NCBI GenBank assembly: GCA_021521415.1 | Contig: JAIQDT010010099.1 | Span: forward strand, 16,158-80,157 | Length of the DNA: 64,000 bases | Direction of reading: 5' to 3' | From: Bidens hawaiensis | Lineage: Eukaryota > Streptophyta > Magnoliopsida > Asterales > Asteraceae | Part shown: one piece after another, positions 31,345 through 43,277 of the stretch | Numbering within the stretch: the first letter of the stretch is position 1 | Layout of the letters: every line of letters begins with the position of its first letter | Translations under genes and position numbers: made by a program | The notes under the pieces: generated by a model | What the model was told of the DNA's origin: nothing | The model's database searches: none | Seen by the model: only the letters and a program-made list of their open reading frames with translations

Positions 31345-34090
31345 CTAAGTTTTAACCACTAAAGTTATCCGAATCTGGCTCCAATTGACTATTGTCATTC
31401 TAACTATTATAGATCAGTTGTTTGTTATTATTTTATGTTTTCTATTTATTACTAATAGCAACCGAAATCGAACAACCAAATCACGACTGACTGAATACGA
31501 TTATGGTTTAAGTTAGTTTTACTCTTCTTTTGAATTGTTTTATCAAGTTATGTTGGTTTGTTATTTGATTGTTTGCATTATAAGCAAATAAGAATATGTT
31601 GTAATTTTAATATTGTAGTTTTTTAATTTTTTTTTGTTTTTATGTTTTTTTTTGTTTGTTTCTAGGATACTCAAAACCCGATTAACCAAACCCGAATTAT
31701 ATGAATCCGAAAAACCCGTGAAAGATTTGGTTGGGTTTGGGATCAAGATTTCAACCAATTGACCTTTGGTTCAAAGTTTGTTATTTAAACGGGTTTTTAG
31801 ATTGAAGATCTATTCAAGAGAAGGATTGGACTGGGCAACACCACCTTGTTTTGACACGACAAGTCGACAACTTGTTCAACAAATTCGTTATTGTATAGTT
31901 TTATTATGTGGCTTATTCAATTTGGAGGCCTCAAAAAAGTGTTTGGTAGCTACACTAGGTGCCGATTAACATCAATTTGTCCAAATTATTGACGTGATTT
32001 TGGAAAATAAAAACACTAAACTCTCATGAACATTGGACCTCATGGGTCTGTCTAGCATAATAGGTGTTGAAATGGACTACCCGAAAATAGCCGAATCGAG
32101 AAGATAAGCCTACTGCTCGAGGATGGATTCGGAACCAACTCAATCGTGTGTGTTGGAAGTGAGTACGTCATGTTGTAATGAATGTCATCTGCTGGTGGTT
32201 GGAGTTCTATTTATAGTCTCTAACTGACCAACATTAATCTATGTTTCTATTACTGTACATATTCTATTTTGGTGGCGGAGGCGACTCCCTTTCGTTAACA
32301 ATTGTATCCTCACAGGTTCTTGTTCGAAAAATCTACTTTATCGGGACTCTAAGTCATCAGGTTTCTAGGACTTACTTTGACAACGATCATATTGAGTGAG
32401 TGTAAGGTCCGGACTGTGGTTCTTGTGTTTAGATCCGGAGCCGTGGAGGTAGGATTGATGTCCGTACTAGGGTATTGTAGTGTTGTGCTTTAGTGTCCAA
32501 TATCCGGATTCGTTAATCCGGACCCGACATCCGTCATCAATAGGTAGTTTAGATTTTTGACTAGAGGACAGTTTATAATTATGAGCTATCAATTATTCTT
32601 TTTTTTTTTTCCGGTTCTGTCTATTCAGAAAGTTTTTACCTCTAAACTGTACATCGTGGCCTTAGTGCAAAACTTTATGTGGTTTAATGATATCTATTAT
32701 TATAGTTCTTACAAGGTTAGCATCAAGTTTAAAACTACCCATTAATGTAATGCACACACATTTTAACTTTCTTATATTAGGAGTTTAGAACCGTTCCTAC
32801 GTGTTTTTCAAAACTCAAAAGCCCTGGACCGTTGCAATTTACATTTTATAGCACACTTATTATATTTGACTTATTTCCTCACGTACTTATTTGCATCTTG
32901 TGGGCCAGCCCATGAATGAAGTTATTGTGAGTCTGTGACAGAATCGACTTTTCATATCATTGTAGAAAATTTAAATTTATATCAGGTATCAAAATGTTCT
33001 AACATATAATAGCTTAATTTGTATGCCAACGACGAAGCGTGACAAATTTTTTTTTTGAAAAGCCGCTAGCGTGATCACTCGTGATGTTTGATGATTTGAA
33101 CACGGATGGATGGAGGTGGTCCTCTCACACATATATCATTATATATATTTTTAATGGGTAAAAAAGACATGAAATTAAGAATAAGTGTTATAAATATGAA
33201 TAATAATATGATGTGTTAGCTGATGTGATGTTTTTGTTGGCGTTTGAGACGCTTAACGAGTTTATAGAAAAACACTAACCCAAAGTTTATAAGCTATTGA
33301 AAGTCCACGCATGAAAAAACCTAGTTGGGACTTCACTTAAAAAAGACTAACCGAGCCTCTTTTAGAAGCCTAGAACTACAATTAGGTAAATAAGATTTTA
33401 ACCCCAACAATATATGGAATTTCATACGTTATTAGTTAACTATAAAAAAAGATCTACAAATCCTAAAATAATCAAAGGGACAATTTTAAAACATTGTAAT
33501 GGTCTAATGTTAACCTAGCCTGAAGAATTATACAAATTGAGATGTGTAATAGCCTGTTGTTAACCTAGCCGAAAGAATTAATATCACACATCCATTGTCG
33601 AAGCATAATGGTGGCCCGGGGTCAACCCCCCTGCTCCGTAGTTTAATTTTACGCGTTTTAGCCCCAAAATTTTTATATGTATTGAGTCTGTCTAATGTCT
33701 ATGACACCCACCGAAGTAGACCCATTATACATGGAGTGAGTTGCATGATCACAATTTTTCCTTCCAAATTTGTATGTAGCATACTAGAACACTACCTAAA
33801 TTTGATTTGACTCCAGGTGTTTCCGAACATTAAACTTAGACAAGTTATTGCCGAAGAATAAAATTAAATTGACAGTTGCTAAAATAAAGGTCTACCATTG
33901 AAGTATACACTGTTCATCAAAGCTTTAATGGTTAACCTCGTTTCTTCATTAACTAAAGGCTTGGTTTCGATAAAGAAGACCGATGAATGAAGAAGACTGG
34001 TGGTTCAGAGCCCTGGTTTCTTTTCAGTTCGTGCATAAAATTATTAAGTGCAACGCTCTTTTGAGAAGATATATGCGCGGGTATTTATTT
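31345..34090. other. Intergenic, no gene seen
   Basis: About 2.7 kb without recognised coding motifs, RNA genes or clear element borders. 31660-31760 again has AACCCGAA-type motifs. The plus frames near 31766, 32557 and 33595 are 60-71 codons, with no family resemblance. Confidence 0.5.
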
Positions 34091-34099
34091 TTTTATTTA

Positions 34100-34293
34100 G
34101 TTTCAAGATGACTTGCAAATATAACACGCAAGGTTAGGTTTTTAAGTTTATGACACTGGTTTAATGATGCAAAAAAAGGTGTCATCAATATTTTAATTTT
34201 TGAAAAATATGACTTTTTTAATGACACATACATTTGCAAGCCATAATTCCATGTCGTAGTGGGCATATCATTAAAAGCCCTTTTCTACTAGTG
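34100..34293. mobile_element. Terminal fragment of a CACTA (En/Spm) transposon
   Basis: Ends GCCCTTTTCTACTAGTG at 34277-34293, the reverse of the classic CACTAGTAGAAAAGGGC terminus. Upstream are subterminal repeats of the type GGTGTCATCAAT and TAATGACACATAC, as expected for CACTA ends. The opposite terminus was not found, so the left limit is a guess and this is a remnant. Confidence 0.65.
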
Positions 34294-34937
34294 ACAAGTG
34301 CTTTAAGTTACTCGATGATTTTTTGTAACATCCCGAAATTTCCAAAATAATATTAATCATATTATTTAATATCGGAGGGAAAGTTTACTCGGGGTAACGG
34401 GAAATAATTAAATAGAGTAGGAGTTAGTACGAGTCGGGCTTGTGTTGGATTAAGTAATATGGGTAATGGACTTGGGTAAAAATGGAAGGAAGATAGGACA
34501 TTGGCTCAAGCCCATGACCCATCATATAAATACCTTCATTATGCCCAAATCCCTTCATTTACACATATTCCATACACCACCTAAAACACACACTTAGCTC
34601 TCTCTCATCCTACTCTCTCTCTCTAAGCCGAAACCAAGAAGAAGAAGAAGGAGAACCTATTTCCGACCCGAGGTAATGATAGTATGATGTTGTTTATACT
34701 CAAACCCGTTAGATTAGTCACGAAACGACGAGCCGACACCGTTAAACCGTTAGAGTCACGAGATCCGGGTGGAATCGGGTATAAACCGAACCTAAGATGA
34801 GCTTAAGGGTCACCCTAGCTCAGATCTGGATTGAACGGGACGAAAAACGGTGAAAACGGTGCTGAAATACGTTTTTCCGGCCACCACACGTTTTCCGGCA
34901 ATGGCAGCGCCGGAAAGTGTGTACGAGGTAAGGGAAT

Positions 34938-34966
34938 GTCAGAGAATGTTTCTGACATTCTCTGAC
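34938..34966. other. Hairpin conserved in the LTR family
   Basis: Perfect 12-bp stem GTCAGAGAATGT / ACATTCTCTGAC with a TTCTG loop. The same hairpin recurs at 39212-39240 and 61659-61687, and in a bulged form at 51321-51345. It lies just upstream of the CTAACCCTAGTTCGC block in every copy. Confidence 0.85.
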
Positions 34967-35855
34967 CTAACCCTAGTTCGCTAACGGGAAGTTAACGAAC
35001 TAGAGGTGATTCGCCAAGAGGTTCGCTATAGAAAGTCTAACGAACCAGACTTATTTCATGTTCAATTCGTAAAGGGAATAAGATGACGAATTACTCTTGA
35101 TTCGTTAAGGGAGGTAACGAATTGGAAGGTCCAATTCGTTACAAGGTTCAGTTCGCTATGAAGGTCAATTCGTTATGAAGTAACGAATTAGCCAGAAATG
35201 GAAGTAGCGAACGACCTCCAATTCGTTAAGGGACTGTAACGAACTAGAGGTTTAACGAAGTGACAGAACAGTCCCTGGACTTAGAAAGAATGATATAAAT
35301 ACATAATAGCCCTTGGAGTTTGATTAATTATGAAAGATGCCTTTAAAGGTTAACGAGTAAAGGTTAACTAACCGGGTAATGATTCTATGAAGTTAAACCG
35401 GCTTAGACGTGTAAGACTAATTAAGTAGAAAAGAGAATGGTTAAAGTGATATTTGATATTCAATTATATAACAGTTATACGCTCACAGCTCAAGAGAGGA
35501 ATAACCATTAGCAGGAGAAGCAACCGAGTTCATGTGAGTTTCTAGCCCCATTTCCTTGTTATGTTTTCGGGGCTGTGTGCATACTCGACGTGAAGTGTGA
35601 ATACACTTACCTTAAGTGGTATGTGTATGTTATAGATGATATACAAGTTAGCTATTATATAATGCTTGACGGTGCGTGAACGATCTTCGGATATTGCACG
35701 TAACGCCAATGAGGATGATTGCCAAGTGGTTATTAGTGTGTGTGAACGTTATGATGTGACTTGTCTATTATTTAAATGATGAATTGATAAGAAGTGTGTT
35801 GTAGACAAGCAAAGGTAAAGTATAATAGAAGTGGCAAGAGTCTAGTAAGGGTGTT

Positions 35856-36075
35856 AGTGGCATGACGTGAGTGCGTGGTAGGGTAAGCCTATACGTGCCT
35901 TCGTTATATAAAGTGGAATGACGTGAGTGCGTGGTAGGGTAAGCCTATACGTGCATTCGTTATATAAAGTGGCATGACGTGAGTGCGTGGTAGGGTAAGC
36001 CTATACGGGCCTTCGTTATTAAGTGGCATAACGTGAGTGCATGAGAGGACAAGCCTCTATGTGGTTCCGTAAACA
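35856..36075. repeat. LTR minisatellite, three full units plus one degenerate
   Basis: Units of about 57 bp start GTGGCATGACGTGAGTGCG and include GGTAAGCCTATACG and CTTCGTTATATAAA. The final unit is shorter and diverged (GTGGCATAACGTGAGTGCAT). The 3' LTR has one more unit (40131-40405). Confidence 0.85.
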
Positions 36076-36481
36076 AGTGGCTAAGACATAAGGGACAGTC
36101 AATTGGTTAAGTGGTAAGGTGAGCAGGATAGATAGACGGCTATGTGTCTTCGGACACGTATAAATGCATGTAGTGGTTGTATGGTAAGTTGCTTGATTAA
36201 CTAGAACTCACTCAGCGTAGCTGACTTTTAGTATGCACGCAGGTGAATATGATTAAAGAGCTAGCATGAGGTTGGCACATGGAATGGATCGAACGGATGG
36301 CATTTGAAGATGGAAGAATTGATGTTTTAATACGATGATTTATGTTATGGTTTTAAAGAAAAGATTAAAATGTTTTGTAATAAACGGTTAAAGTTTTATA
36401 TTCCGCGAAAGTTTTAATAAACTCTGATTTGTAGAACTGTTTTTATGAGTAAATCCGACGTTAAGAACGGGGCCTTACAAG

Positions 36482-36494
36482 TTGGTATCAGAGC
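36482..36494 (+). other. Primer-binding site (initiator tRNA-Met)
   Basis: TTGGTATCAGAGC, complementary to the 3' end of plant initiator tRNA-Met, two bases after the 5' LTR. It would prime minus-strand DNA synthesis. Confidence 0.9.
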
Positions 36495-36890
36495 AAAGTT
36501 CGAGAGATTTAAGTATCCTACATGCTTAGACTCGAACAGAGATTGGGATTTAAGTAAGAAAAGAAAGAAGATGCCAGTTCAAGATAGCCATAAGTCACTC
36601 AAGCAAGCCCAGTAATGGTATAGTGTGTAGTTAATAAATGATAAGGTTAGCTTAATTTTAAAGGGAGGATATGTGTATGTTAGGGATAGGATTAATTGAT
36701 TGTTTGATTGATTAACTGTTTAAAAGTAGAAACTAGCACAAGTGGAATCATGAAGGGAAGTATGTAGAACCTGAGGAGTAATGCAAATAGTTAATTACAC
36801 TTGATCAACGTCATTAACTACTTACCTTACGAATCATGTGCTAAATAATTCGTTGAGTGATGACGTTTGTGTTTTCCCTCTTAAAATACG
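36495..36890. other. Leader of the gag-only element
   Basis: About 400 bp of untranslated leader between the primer site and the gag start. No reading frame or structure stands out. Confidence 0.55.
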
Positions 36891-38083
36891 ATGGCCGGAA
36901 CGAGAGGAAATGTGGGAGCTGGAGACATTGTGAGAGCTGGACGTCGTGGCAGGCCTCGTCGCGTCCAACGACCTTCGGTTGAGACAACTTCTAACACCGA
37001 AGATGAAGGAAGCGCAGCTGGAGGAAACCAGAACAACAATGAAGGGGTTCAACTAGATCCCTTAATCCAAGCAGCTATCGTTCAAGACGTAGCCGCCGCT
37101 GTGAAGGACAGGAACCCGGAGAGGCCTGCTGGAGACCGTGAGAGAACTGCTGAAGGAGCGGGAGGAGGTAGTAGGAAAGACGATGAAGGAGAAAGGGAGG
37201 CTTCGAGTGTGGTGAAGTCTGTGAAAGTTGATGACAGGAAAAGAGGCCGAGGTGGGTGAAACTATAAGTCCTTCAAGGGATGTGACCCGCCAAAGCTGAC
37301 TGGTCTAGGAGATGCAATCGCTACTCTCCAATGGGTAACCACTATGGACAAGATTATCCGGATTAGCGAGTGCCGTCCCGACCAAGCAGTGGGCTATGCC
37401 ACTCAGTCATTTGAAGATGAGGCTATGTACTGGTGGGAAACTGTGGAAAAAAGGAAGACCCGAGAGGAGATTAAGGCAATGAGGTGGAATGACCTGAAGG
37501 AGTTAGTGATGAAGAGGTTCTGTGCTGATGCTGAGGTTGAGAGGGCCAAGATGAAGTTTCTGAATATGAAAGCGGGCAAGACGACACACCGCGAGTACAC
37601 CACTGAATTTAACCGCATGTCTAGGCTGGTGCCTGACATGGTGAACACTCTGGCGAAACGGATCAAATGCTACATCAGGGGACTACCTCAGAAGGTCCGC
37701 ATGTTAGTTAGGGCCAACAAACCTGCTACTTTTGAGTCTATAGTTGAGCAGCAGAGATGGTTTATGACGACCTGGCGGCGGATGATGTGGAGGTGGAAGA
37801 TAAGGAAGGGAAGAAAGGAACCAAACGGCCTGCAGATATCGAGGAGTATGCGAAGGAGAAGACCCAGAAGATGACAGCCAGGGAAACATGCAAAGTGTGC
37901 GGGAATATGCACTTGGGAGAATGCAAGGCTGGTCCAAACCAGTGCTACCGATGCGGGAAGAAGGGGCACATCTCTCGTGAATGCACCGATGACCAGAAAT
38001 GTTATAAGTGTGGTAAGTCAGGTCACATAGCTAGGGAGTGTGGAGAAGCCGTGGTAGTGGGGGAAGGAAGAGGAGACGCGTGA
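36891..38083 (+). pseudogene. Gag of the gag-only Gypsy element, one stop and one frameshift
   Basis: Begins MAGTRGNVGAGDIVRAGRRG at 36891. An in-frame TGA at 37257-37259 follows RGRGG; the same frame continues with the capsid (Retrotrans_gag) domain: CDPPKLTGLGDAIATLQWVT, FEDEAMYWWETV, WNDLKELVMKRFCADAEVER and EYTTEFNRMSRLVPDM. A frameshift near 37757-37770 moves to the frame of VYDDLAADDVEVED, which ends in three zinc-knuckle motifs: CKVCGNMHLGEC, CYRCGKKGHISREC and CYKCGKSGHIAREC. It stops at 38081-38083 after a short Gly/Arg tail. In full elements a protease would follow; here none does. Gag would package the RNA into virus-like particles. The two lesions probably inactivate this copy. 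Confidence 0.88.
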
Positions 38084-38591
38084 AAGGATTGTCTATTAGC
38101 TACTAAGAAGGTTGCAGAAGAATAAGTGGCTTGTCGCAGTTGTTTTATGTTAGTACTGTTAAGTGGTGTTTTATGTTACAAGTTGAATCTATGCTGTCTA
38201 GTAAGCTTGAATGGTTTTATTTTTATGTTTTATGAACTACTTGTGACTTCTTGTGATTTGAAATGAATGGCTTATGAATTATCTTGAATGCATGTTGGTC
38301 ATGATAAATAGTTGTGTGGTGGTAAAGCGTCGCCTTAGGAGTTAACATGATTTTAAATAAGACAAAGTTTCTCGGAAAGACGAGACGATACTTGGTACAT
38401 CGAGGGCCTCATGGACAAGCTACCTTAATAGCTAAAACACATGATCACCGCTTGATGACTGCAAGTCAGAAGTAAGAAGGATAACCCAGAAAGTGAAGGC
38501 GATTCAATAAAGTGTGTAAATATAAGAAGTGTTCCTTTTACAAGGAATAAGTTAGGTTTCGGGGACGAAACCTCTTTAAGGAGGGAAGACT
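38084..38591 (+). other. Untranslated region and polypurine tract of the gag-only element
   Basis: About 0.5 kb without coding motifs. 38555-38571 contains the palindromic GTTTCGGGGACGAAAC, and CTTTAAGGAGGGAAGACT (38573-38590) is the polypurine tract before the 3' LTR. Confidence 0.8.
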
Positions 38592-40807
38592 TGTAACATC
38601 CCGAAATTTTCAAAATAATATTAATCATAATATTTAATATCGGAGGGAAAGTTTACTCGGGGTAACGTGAAATAATTAAATAGAGTAGGAGTTAGTACGA
38701 GTCGGGCTTGTGTTGGGTTAAGTAATATGGGTAATGGACTTGGGTAAAAATGGAAGGAAGATAGGACATGGGCTCAAGCCCATGACCCATCATATAAATA
38801 CCTTCATTATGCCCAAATCCCTTCATTTACACATATTCCATACACCACCCAAAACACACACTTAGCTCTCTCTCATCCTACTCTCTCTCTCTCTCTAAGC
38901 TGAAACCAAGAAGAAGAAGAAGGAGAACCTATTTCCGACCCGAGGTAATGATAGTATGATGTTGTTTATACTCAAACCCGTTAGATTAGTCAGGAAACGA
39001 CGAGCCGACACCGTTAAACCGTTAGAGTCATGAGATCCGGGTGGAATCGGGTATAAACCGAACCTAAGATGAGCTTAAGGGTCACCCTAGCTCAGATTTG
39101 GATTGAACGGGACGAAAAACGGTGAAAACGGTGCTGGAATACGTTTTTCCGACCACCGCACGTTTTTCCGGCAATGACGGCGCCGGAAAGTGTGTATGAG
39201 GTAAGGGGAATGTCAGAGAATGTTTCTGACATTCTCTGACCTAACCCTAGTTCGCTAACAGGAAGTTAACGAACTAGAGGTGATTCCCCAAGAGGTTCGC
39301 TATAGAAAGTCTAACGAATCAGACTTATTTCATGTTCTATGCGTTAAGGGAATAAGATGACGAATTACTCTTGATTCGTTAAGGGAGGTAACGAATTGGA
39401 AGGTCCAATTCGTTACAAGGTTCAGTTCGCTATGAAGGTCAATTCGTTATGAAGTAACAAATTAGCCAGAGATGGAAGTAGCGAACGAACTCCAATTCGT
39501 TAAGGGACTGTAACGAACTAGAGGTTTAACGAAGTGACAGAACAGTCCCTGGACTTAGAAAGAATGATATAAATACATAATAGCCCTTGGACTTTGATTA
39601 ATTATGAAAGATGCCTTTAAAGGTTAACGAGTAAATGTTAACTAACCGGGTAATGATTCAATGAAGTAAAACCGGCTTAGACGTGTAAGACTAATTAAGT
39701 AGCAATGAGAATGGTTAGAGTGGTATTTGGTATTCAGTTATATAACAGTTAGACGCGCACAGCTCAAGAGAGGAATAACCATTAGCAGGAGAAATAACCG
39801 AGTTCAGGTGAGTTTCTAGCCCCATTTCCTTGTTATGTTTTCGGGGCTGTGTGCATACTCGACGTGAAGTGTGAATACACTTACCTTAAGTGGTAAGTGT
39901 ATGTTATAGATGATATACAATTTAGCTATTATATAATGCTTGACGGTGCGTGAACGATCTTCAGATATTGCACGTAAAGCCAAGGAGGATGATTTCCAAG
40001 TGGTTATTAGTATGTGTGAACGTTATGATGTGACTTGTTTATTATTTAAATGATGAATTGATAAGAAGTGTGTTGTAGATAAGCAGAGGTAGAGTATAAT
40101 AGAAGTGGCAAGAGTCTAGTAAGGGTGTTAGTGGCATGACGTGAGTGTGTGGTAGGGTAAGCCTATACGTGCCTTCGTTATATAAAGTGGCATGACGTGA
40201 GTGTGTGGTAGGGTAAGCCTATACGTGCCTTCGTTATATAAAGTGGCATGACGTGAGTGCGTGGTAGGGTAAGCCTATACGTGCATTCGTTATATAAAGT
40301 GGCATGACGTAGAGTGTGTGGTAGGGTAAGACTATACGTGCCTTCGTTATTAAGTGGCATAACGTGAGTGCATGAGAGGGCAAGCCTCTATGTGCTTCCG
40401 TAAACAAGTGGCTAAGACGTAGGGAACAGTCAAGTGGTTAAGTGGTAAGGTGAGTAGGATAGATAGACGGCTATGTGTCTTCGGACACGTATATAAATGC
40501 ATGTAGTGGTTGTATGGTAAGTTGCTTGATTAACTAGAACTCACTCAGCGTAGCTGACTTTTAGTATGCGCAAGTGAATATGATTAAAGAGCTAGCATGA
40601 GGTTGGCACATGGCATGGATCGAACGGATGGCATTTGAAGATGGAAGAATTGATTTATGTTATGGTTTTAAAGAAAAGATTAAAATGTTTTGTAATAAAC
40701 GGTTAAAGTTTTATATTCCGCGAAAGTTTTAATAAACTCTGATTTGTAGAACTTTGTTTATGAGTAAATCCGACGTTAAAGTGAGGCACCGGGAACGGGG
40801 CCTTACA
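38592..40807 (+). mobile_element. 3' LTR of the gag-only Gypsy element
   Basis: 2216 bp with the same start and end as the 5' LTR. It has four full minisatellite units and one degenerate unit (40131-40405), and the segment AAGTGAGGCACCGG near the end that the 5' LTR has lost. Confidence 0.88.
40131..40405. repeat. LTR minisatellite, four full units plus one degenerate
   Basis: Same ~57-bp unit as in the 5' LTR. One unit more than there, and one unit reads GACGTAGAGTGTGTGG, with a small insertion. Since LTRs are identical at insertion, the unit count changed afterwards. Confidence 0.85.
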
Positions 40808-40812
40808 TTTTT

Positions 40813-42558
40813 TGTATCGGGTTACCTTTTAAAATTGAAGCACAGTAAAAAAATGTCGAAGTTATATATTTTTACCTGCATAAAAAGTGATTTGACGATC
40901 AAACTTGATAAATTTTTTCAGATGAAAATAATTCATTGGCCAACCATTGTCCATCAACAACCTCACAAAGTCAAAACTCTTATGTTATAATTTACTTCTT
41001 TGGTAAACCGTTAGAGCATTTTCAATGGTGTCATATGTCATGTTGAGCCTGGAATGGTAGATGATGTGGATGCTAGGAGGAGGTAGATAGAAAGAAAATC
41101 ATTGTGAATTTGTGATGGAACTCCTACAACTGTAGACAGTGAGAGGAAAGGATAGAAAGAGATGATATGCTTAAATGATCCATACAAACAAATATAACAT
41201 GGCTTAATGCCATCTATTTATTCTAATAAAAGATTATTCATTTTTGTCACTTGTCAATCTTTTCCTCACCTTTTTTTCAGCTTATTTCAACACGTGGTCC
41301 TTATCTTTTAAGTCATTTTAATATATGAATTCAATTTTATTAAATATAAATCATAATTGATTCATTCATTAACATTAATTATAAAATAAGAAAATAAAGA
41401 AATATCAAAATTGAAATTGCAGGTCTGTTAGAATAAAATTTTAAAGTCACAGGTAATTGCAAATTAATGAAAATAAATTAGGTGCATCATTGTCGAAAAA
41501 TTTAGATATGTAAGAAACTACAAATTATTTTTAAACTGGGGTTCGAGTAGTAGTGCATAATTTTTTATATAGATTGGTTTCAAATTTGGATTTAAAATTT
41601 TCATATATGCTTTTGAACTCAGGAAAATATGTGTTGTTCTTAATTTTTCTCCAAACATTTTGTATAAATATTGCAAACATGGAGAATACCTATTGTATAT
41701 ACTTTGAACATTATAATTATAATCCATATGTATAACGATTTACTATATGGACTATTTGCCATTTATTTATATGACTTTTTTGTGTCGTATAAAGGGTTTT
41801 AGCAACAAGATGATCAATATTTAGTTTTTAATATTTTCTTCCATAACTCAGACTAAAATGCTTTAGAAATATATATATTTTATGGCTTGATTTATAAGTT
41901 TTTATACATTTAAATATATAAAATTCAATATGCCTTATAAGTTAAATTACTTAATTAAAAACATTCAACACATTAAACCAAAAAAAATGTTTCAATCTCA
42001 TTCCACTATTTTCGTTTTCTAAAAATCATTTAGGATATTGAAACCTTGAATATCGGTTTAATTAGCTATTTACATAATTTCAATATTATATTAACTTATT
42101 CATTTTATTTTTATACAAATACAACGAAATGGGGTTATGTTAGTTTACTTGTCGGTTAGTACAAAATTAAAGTGTTTATTATGGTTTGTATTCAAAATAA
42201 TAAAGTTATACACAATTTAAATAAAAAGAATTACAATTGTAACATTTATCATTAAAATTTATAAAAATTCATTAATATTCGCATCTTCATTGTAATGTAT
42301 CTTAATAGAATTATAAATTATTTTTATTTCTTATTATTTGTAACTTAATCATGATTCTCAATATATTTTAAGAATATTCCATTTTCACATTATTTTTCTT
42401 AAAGAAAAGAGTTAATTCGGTTCAAAGTTATTTATTATGCTTCCACAAAATCCGAAATCTTTGCTTCTTTTTTTTTCTTTCTACAAGTTGTTAATATATA
42501 TATATATATATATATCGATTAGTTAAATATTCCAACAACTTCCCATAATATTAACTAA
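40813..42558. other. Intergenic, AT-rich; possible half MITE near 41012
   Basis: No gene seen. TTAGAGCATTTTCAATGGTG at 41010-41029 looks like the left end of a Tourist-like MITE, but no matching right end was found. 41240-42540 is very AT-rich with a (TA)n run near 42496-42514. Confidence 0.45.
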
Positions 42559-42588
42559 CTAGCTTTTAACCTGCGTGTCACGCGGGTT
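42559..42588 (-). mobile_element. Helitron 3' terminus
   Basis: On the minus strand the sequence reads as a GC-rich hairpin (AACCCGCGTG / CACGCAGGTT, ten pairs with one G-T, loop one base), then a short A-rich spacer and CTAG, followed by T. A hairpin about ten bases before CTRR with insertion between A and T is the Helitron signature. The element would extend rightwards from 42559; its 5' end (TC) was not located, so its length and content are unknown. Nothing in 42600-43200 resembles the Rep/helicase protein. Confidence 0.7.
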
Positions 42589-43277
42589 ACTTTAGATTCT
42601 TTTTTTCATTTAATTGTAATTATATAATTTTCTTGTATAATGTCTTTAGATATCTATGTAAACATAAGTTTTGTATTAAAACCAAATGTTAAATGAATAT
42701 ATAAAATACTGTATTTTAAGCTATTTGTATTTAATTATTTTGGTTTTTTGATAAATGTTAAAAAAAACAACCAATCGGGATAACCGTGCTTCTTTATCAG
42801 GCTCTTGCATCTTTCACTTACTAATGTCGCCATTGTCTCGTCGAAGAAAGATGCAGTTGTCTAGTGAATTGCTTCTTCGATCGTTACTGGTACACAGTAC
42901 TTGTAGCTACACAATATATGTAGCAATTGTGAGACAACCTTAAATGTTATGGGAAACAATAAACATAGTGTGAGTTAATTTTGTGGATATTAGGGTTTCA
43001 GTTATATAATGTTGTGAAGACATAGCAGTTGAATCTCTGATGCAGCCTGTGATATATATCATATTGATTTGGCAATGTAACTGCAACTTTAGAGATGAAG
43101 TAAGATCTAGTTTTAATCATATTGTCCGAACATGTCTAGAAAAGAACACATCCTAGGAAAACAAGACAATGCTTATCCTACTTGAAACTACTAACGAACA
43201 CCATTCCCAAACTGGTCTTGAATGTGTGGTGGGGCTCTCTTAGCTTCCAAGAGACCGGAAAGCTTTTTGTCGAGCTT
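42589..43277. other. Possible Helitron body and unresolved 3' side of the Athila element
   Basis: No gene supported. Somewhere here the Athila 3' region ends; no 3' LTR corresponding to 54263-54872 is visible. The 62-codon plus frame at 42755-42943 has no recognisable motif. Confidence 0.35.

Larger units (their letters stand above)
34324..36479 (+). mobile_element. 5' LTR of the gag-only Gypsy element
   Basis: 2156 bp, from TGTAACATCCCG to ACGGGGCCTTACA. In order it holds a (CT)n patch near 34600-34625, a 12-bp-stem hairpin (34938-34966), about twenty TTCG/CGAA half sites (34977-35260) and a minisatellite of ~57-bp units (35856-36075). Compared with the 3' LTR it lacks one minisatellite unit and about 12 bp near its end (before GAACGGGG). 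Confidence 0.88.
34324..40807 (+). mobile_element. Complete gag-only Gypsy element (TR-GAG type), 6484 bp
   Basis: Two LTRs (34324-36479, 38592-40807), a primer-binding site two bases after the 5' LTR, gag, a polypurine tract and a 5-bp TTTTT duplication (34319-34323, 40808-40812). The 2112-bp internal region codes only for a decayed Gag; no protease, reverse transcriptase, RNase H or integrase motif is present, so it must be mobilised in trans. The LTRs agree closely (a few percent differences by eye), so the insertion is fairly young. Terminal-repeat elements with only gag are known in plants as TR-GAGs; assigning this one to that class is my inference. Two solo LTRs of the same family lie at 50707-53017 and 60069-62270. 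Confidence 0.88.

Noticed and set aside
36834..37052. Minus frames within the gag region (also 37403-37969)
   Set aside because: Shadow frames of the plus-strand Gag, which has domain and zinc-knuckle evidence.
41010..41230. Possible complete MITE starting GAGCATTTTCAATGG
   Set aside because: Only the left end is recognisable; no inverted partner or second TTA found.
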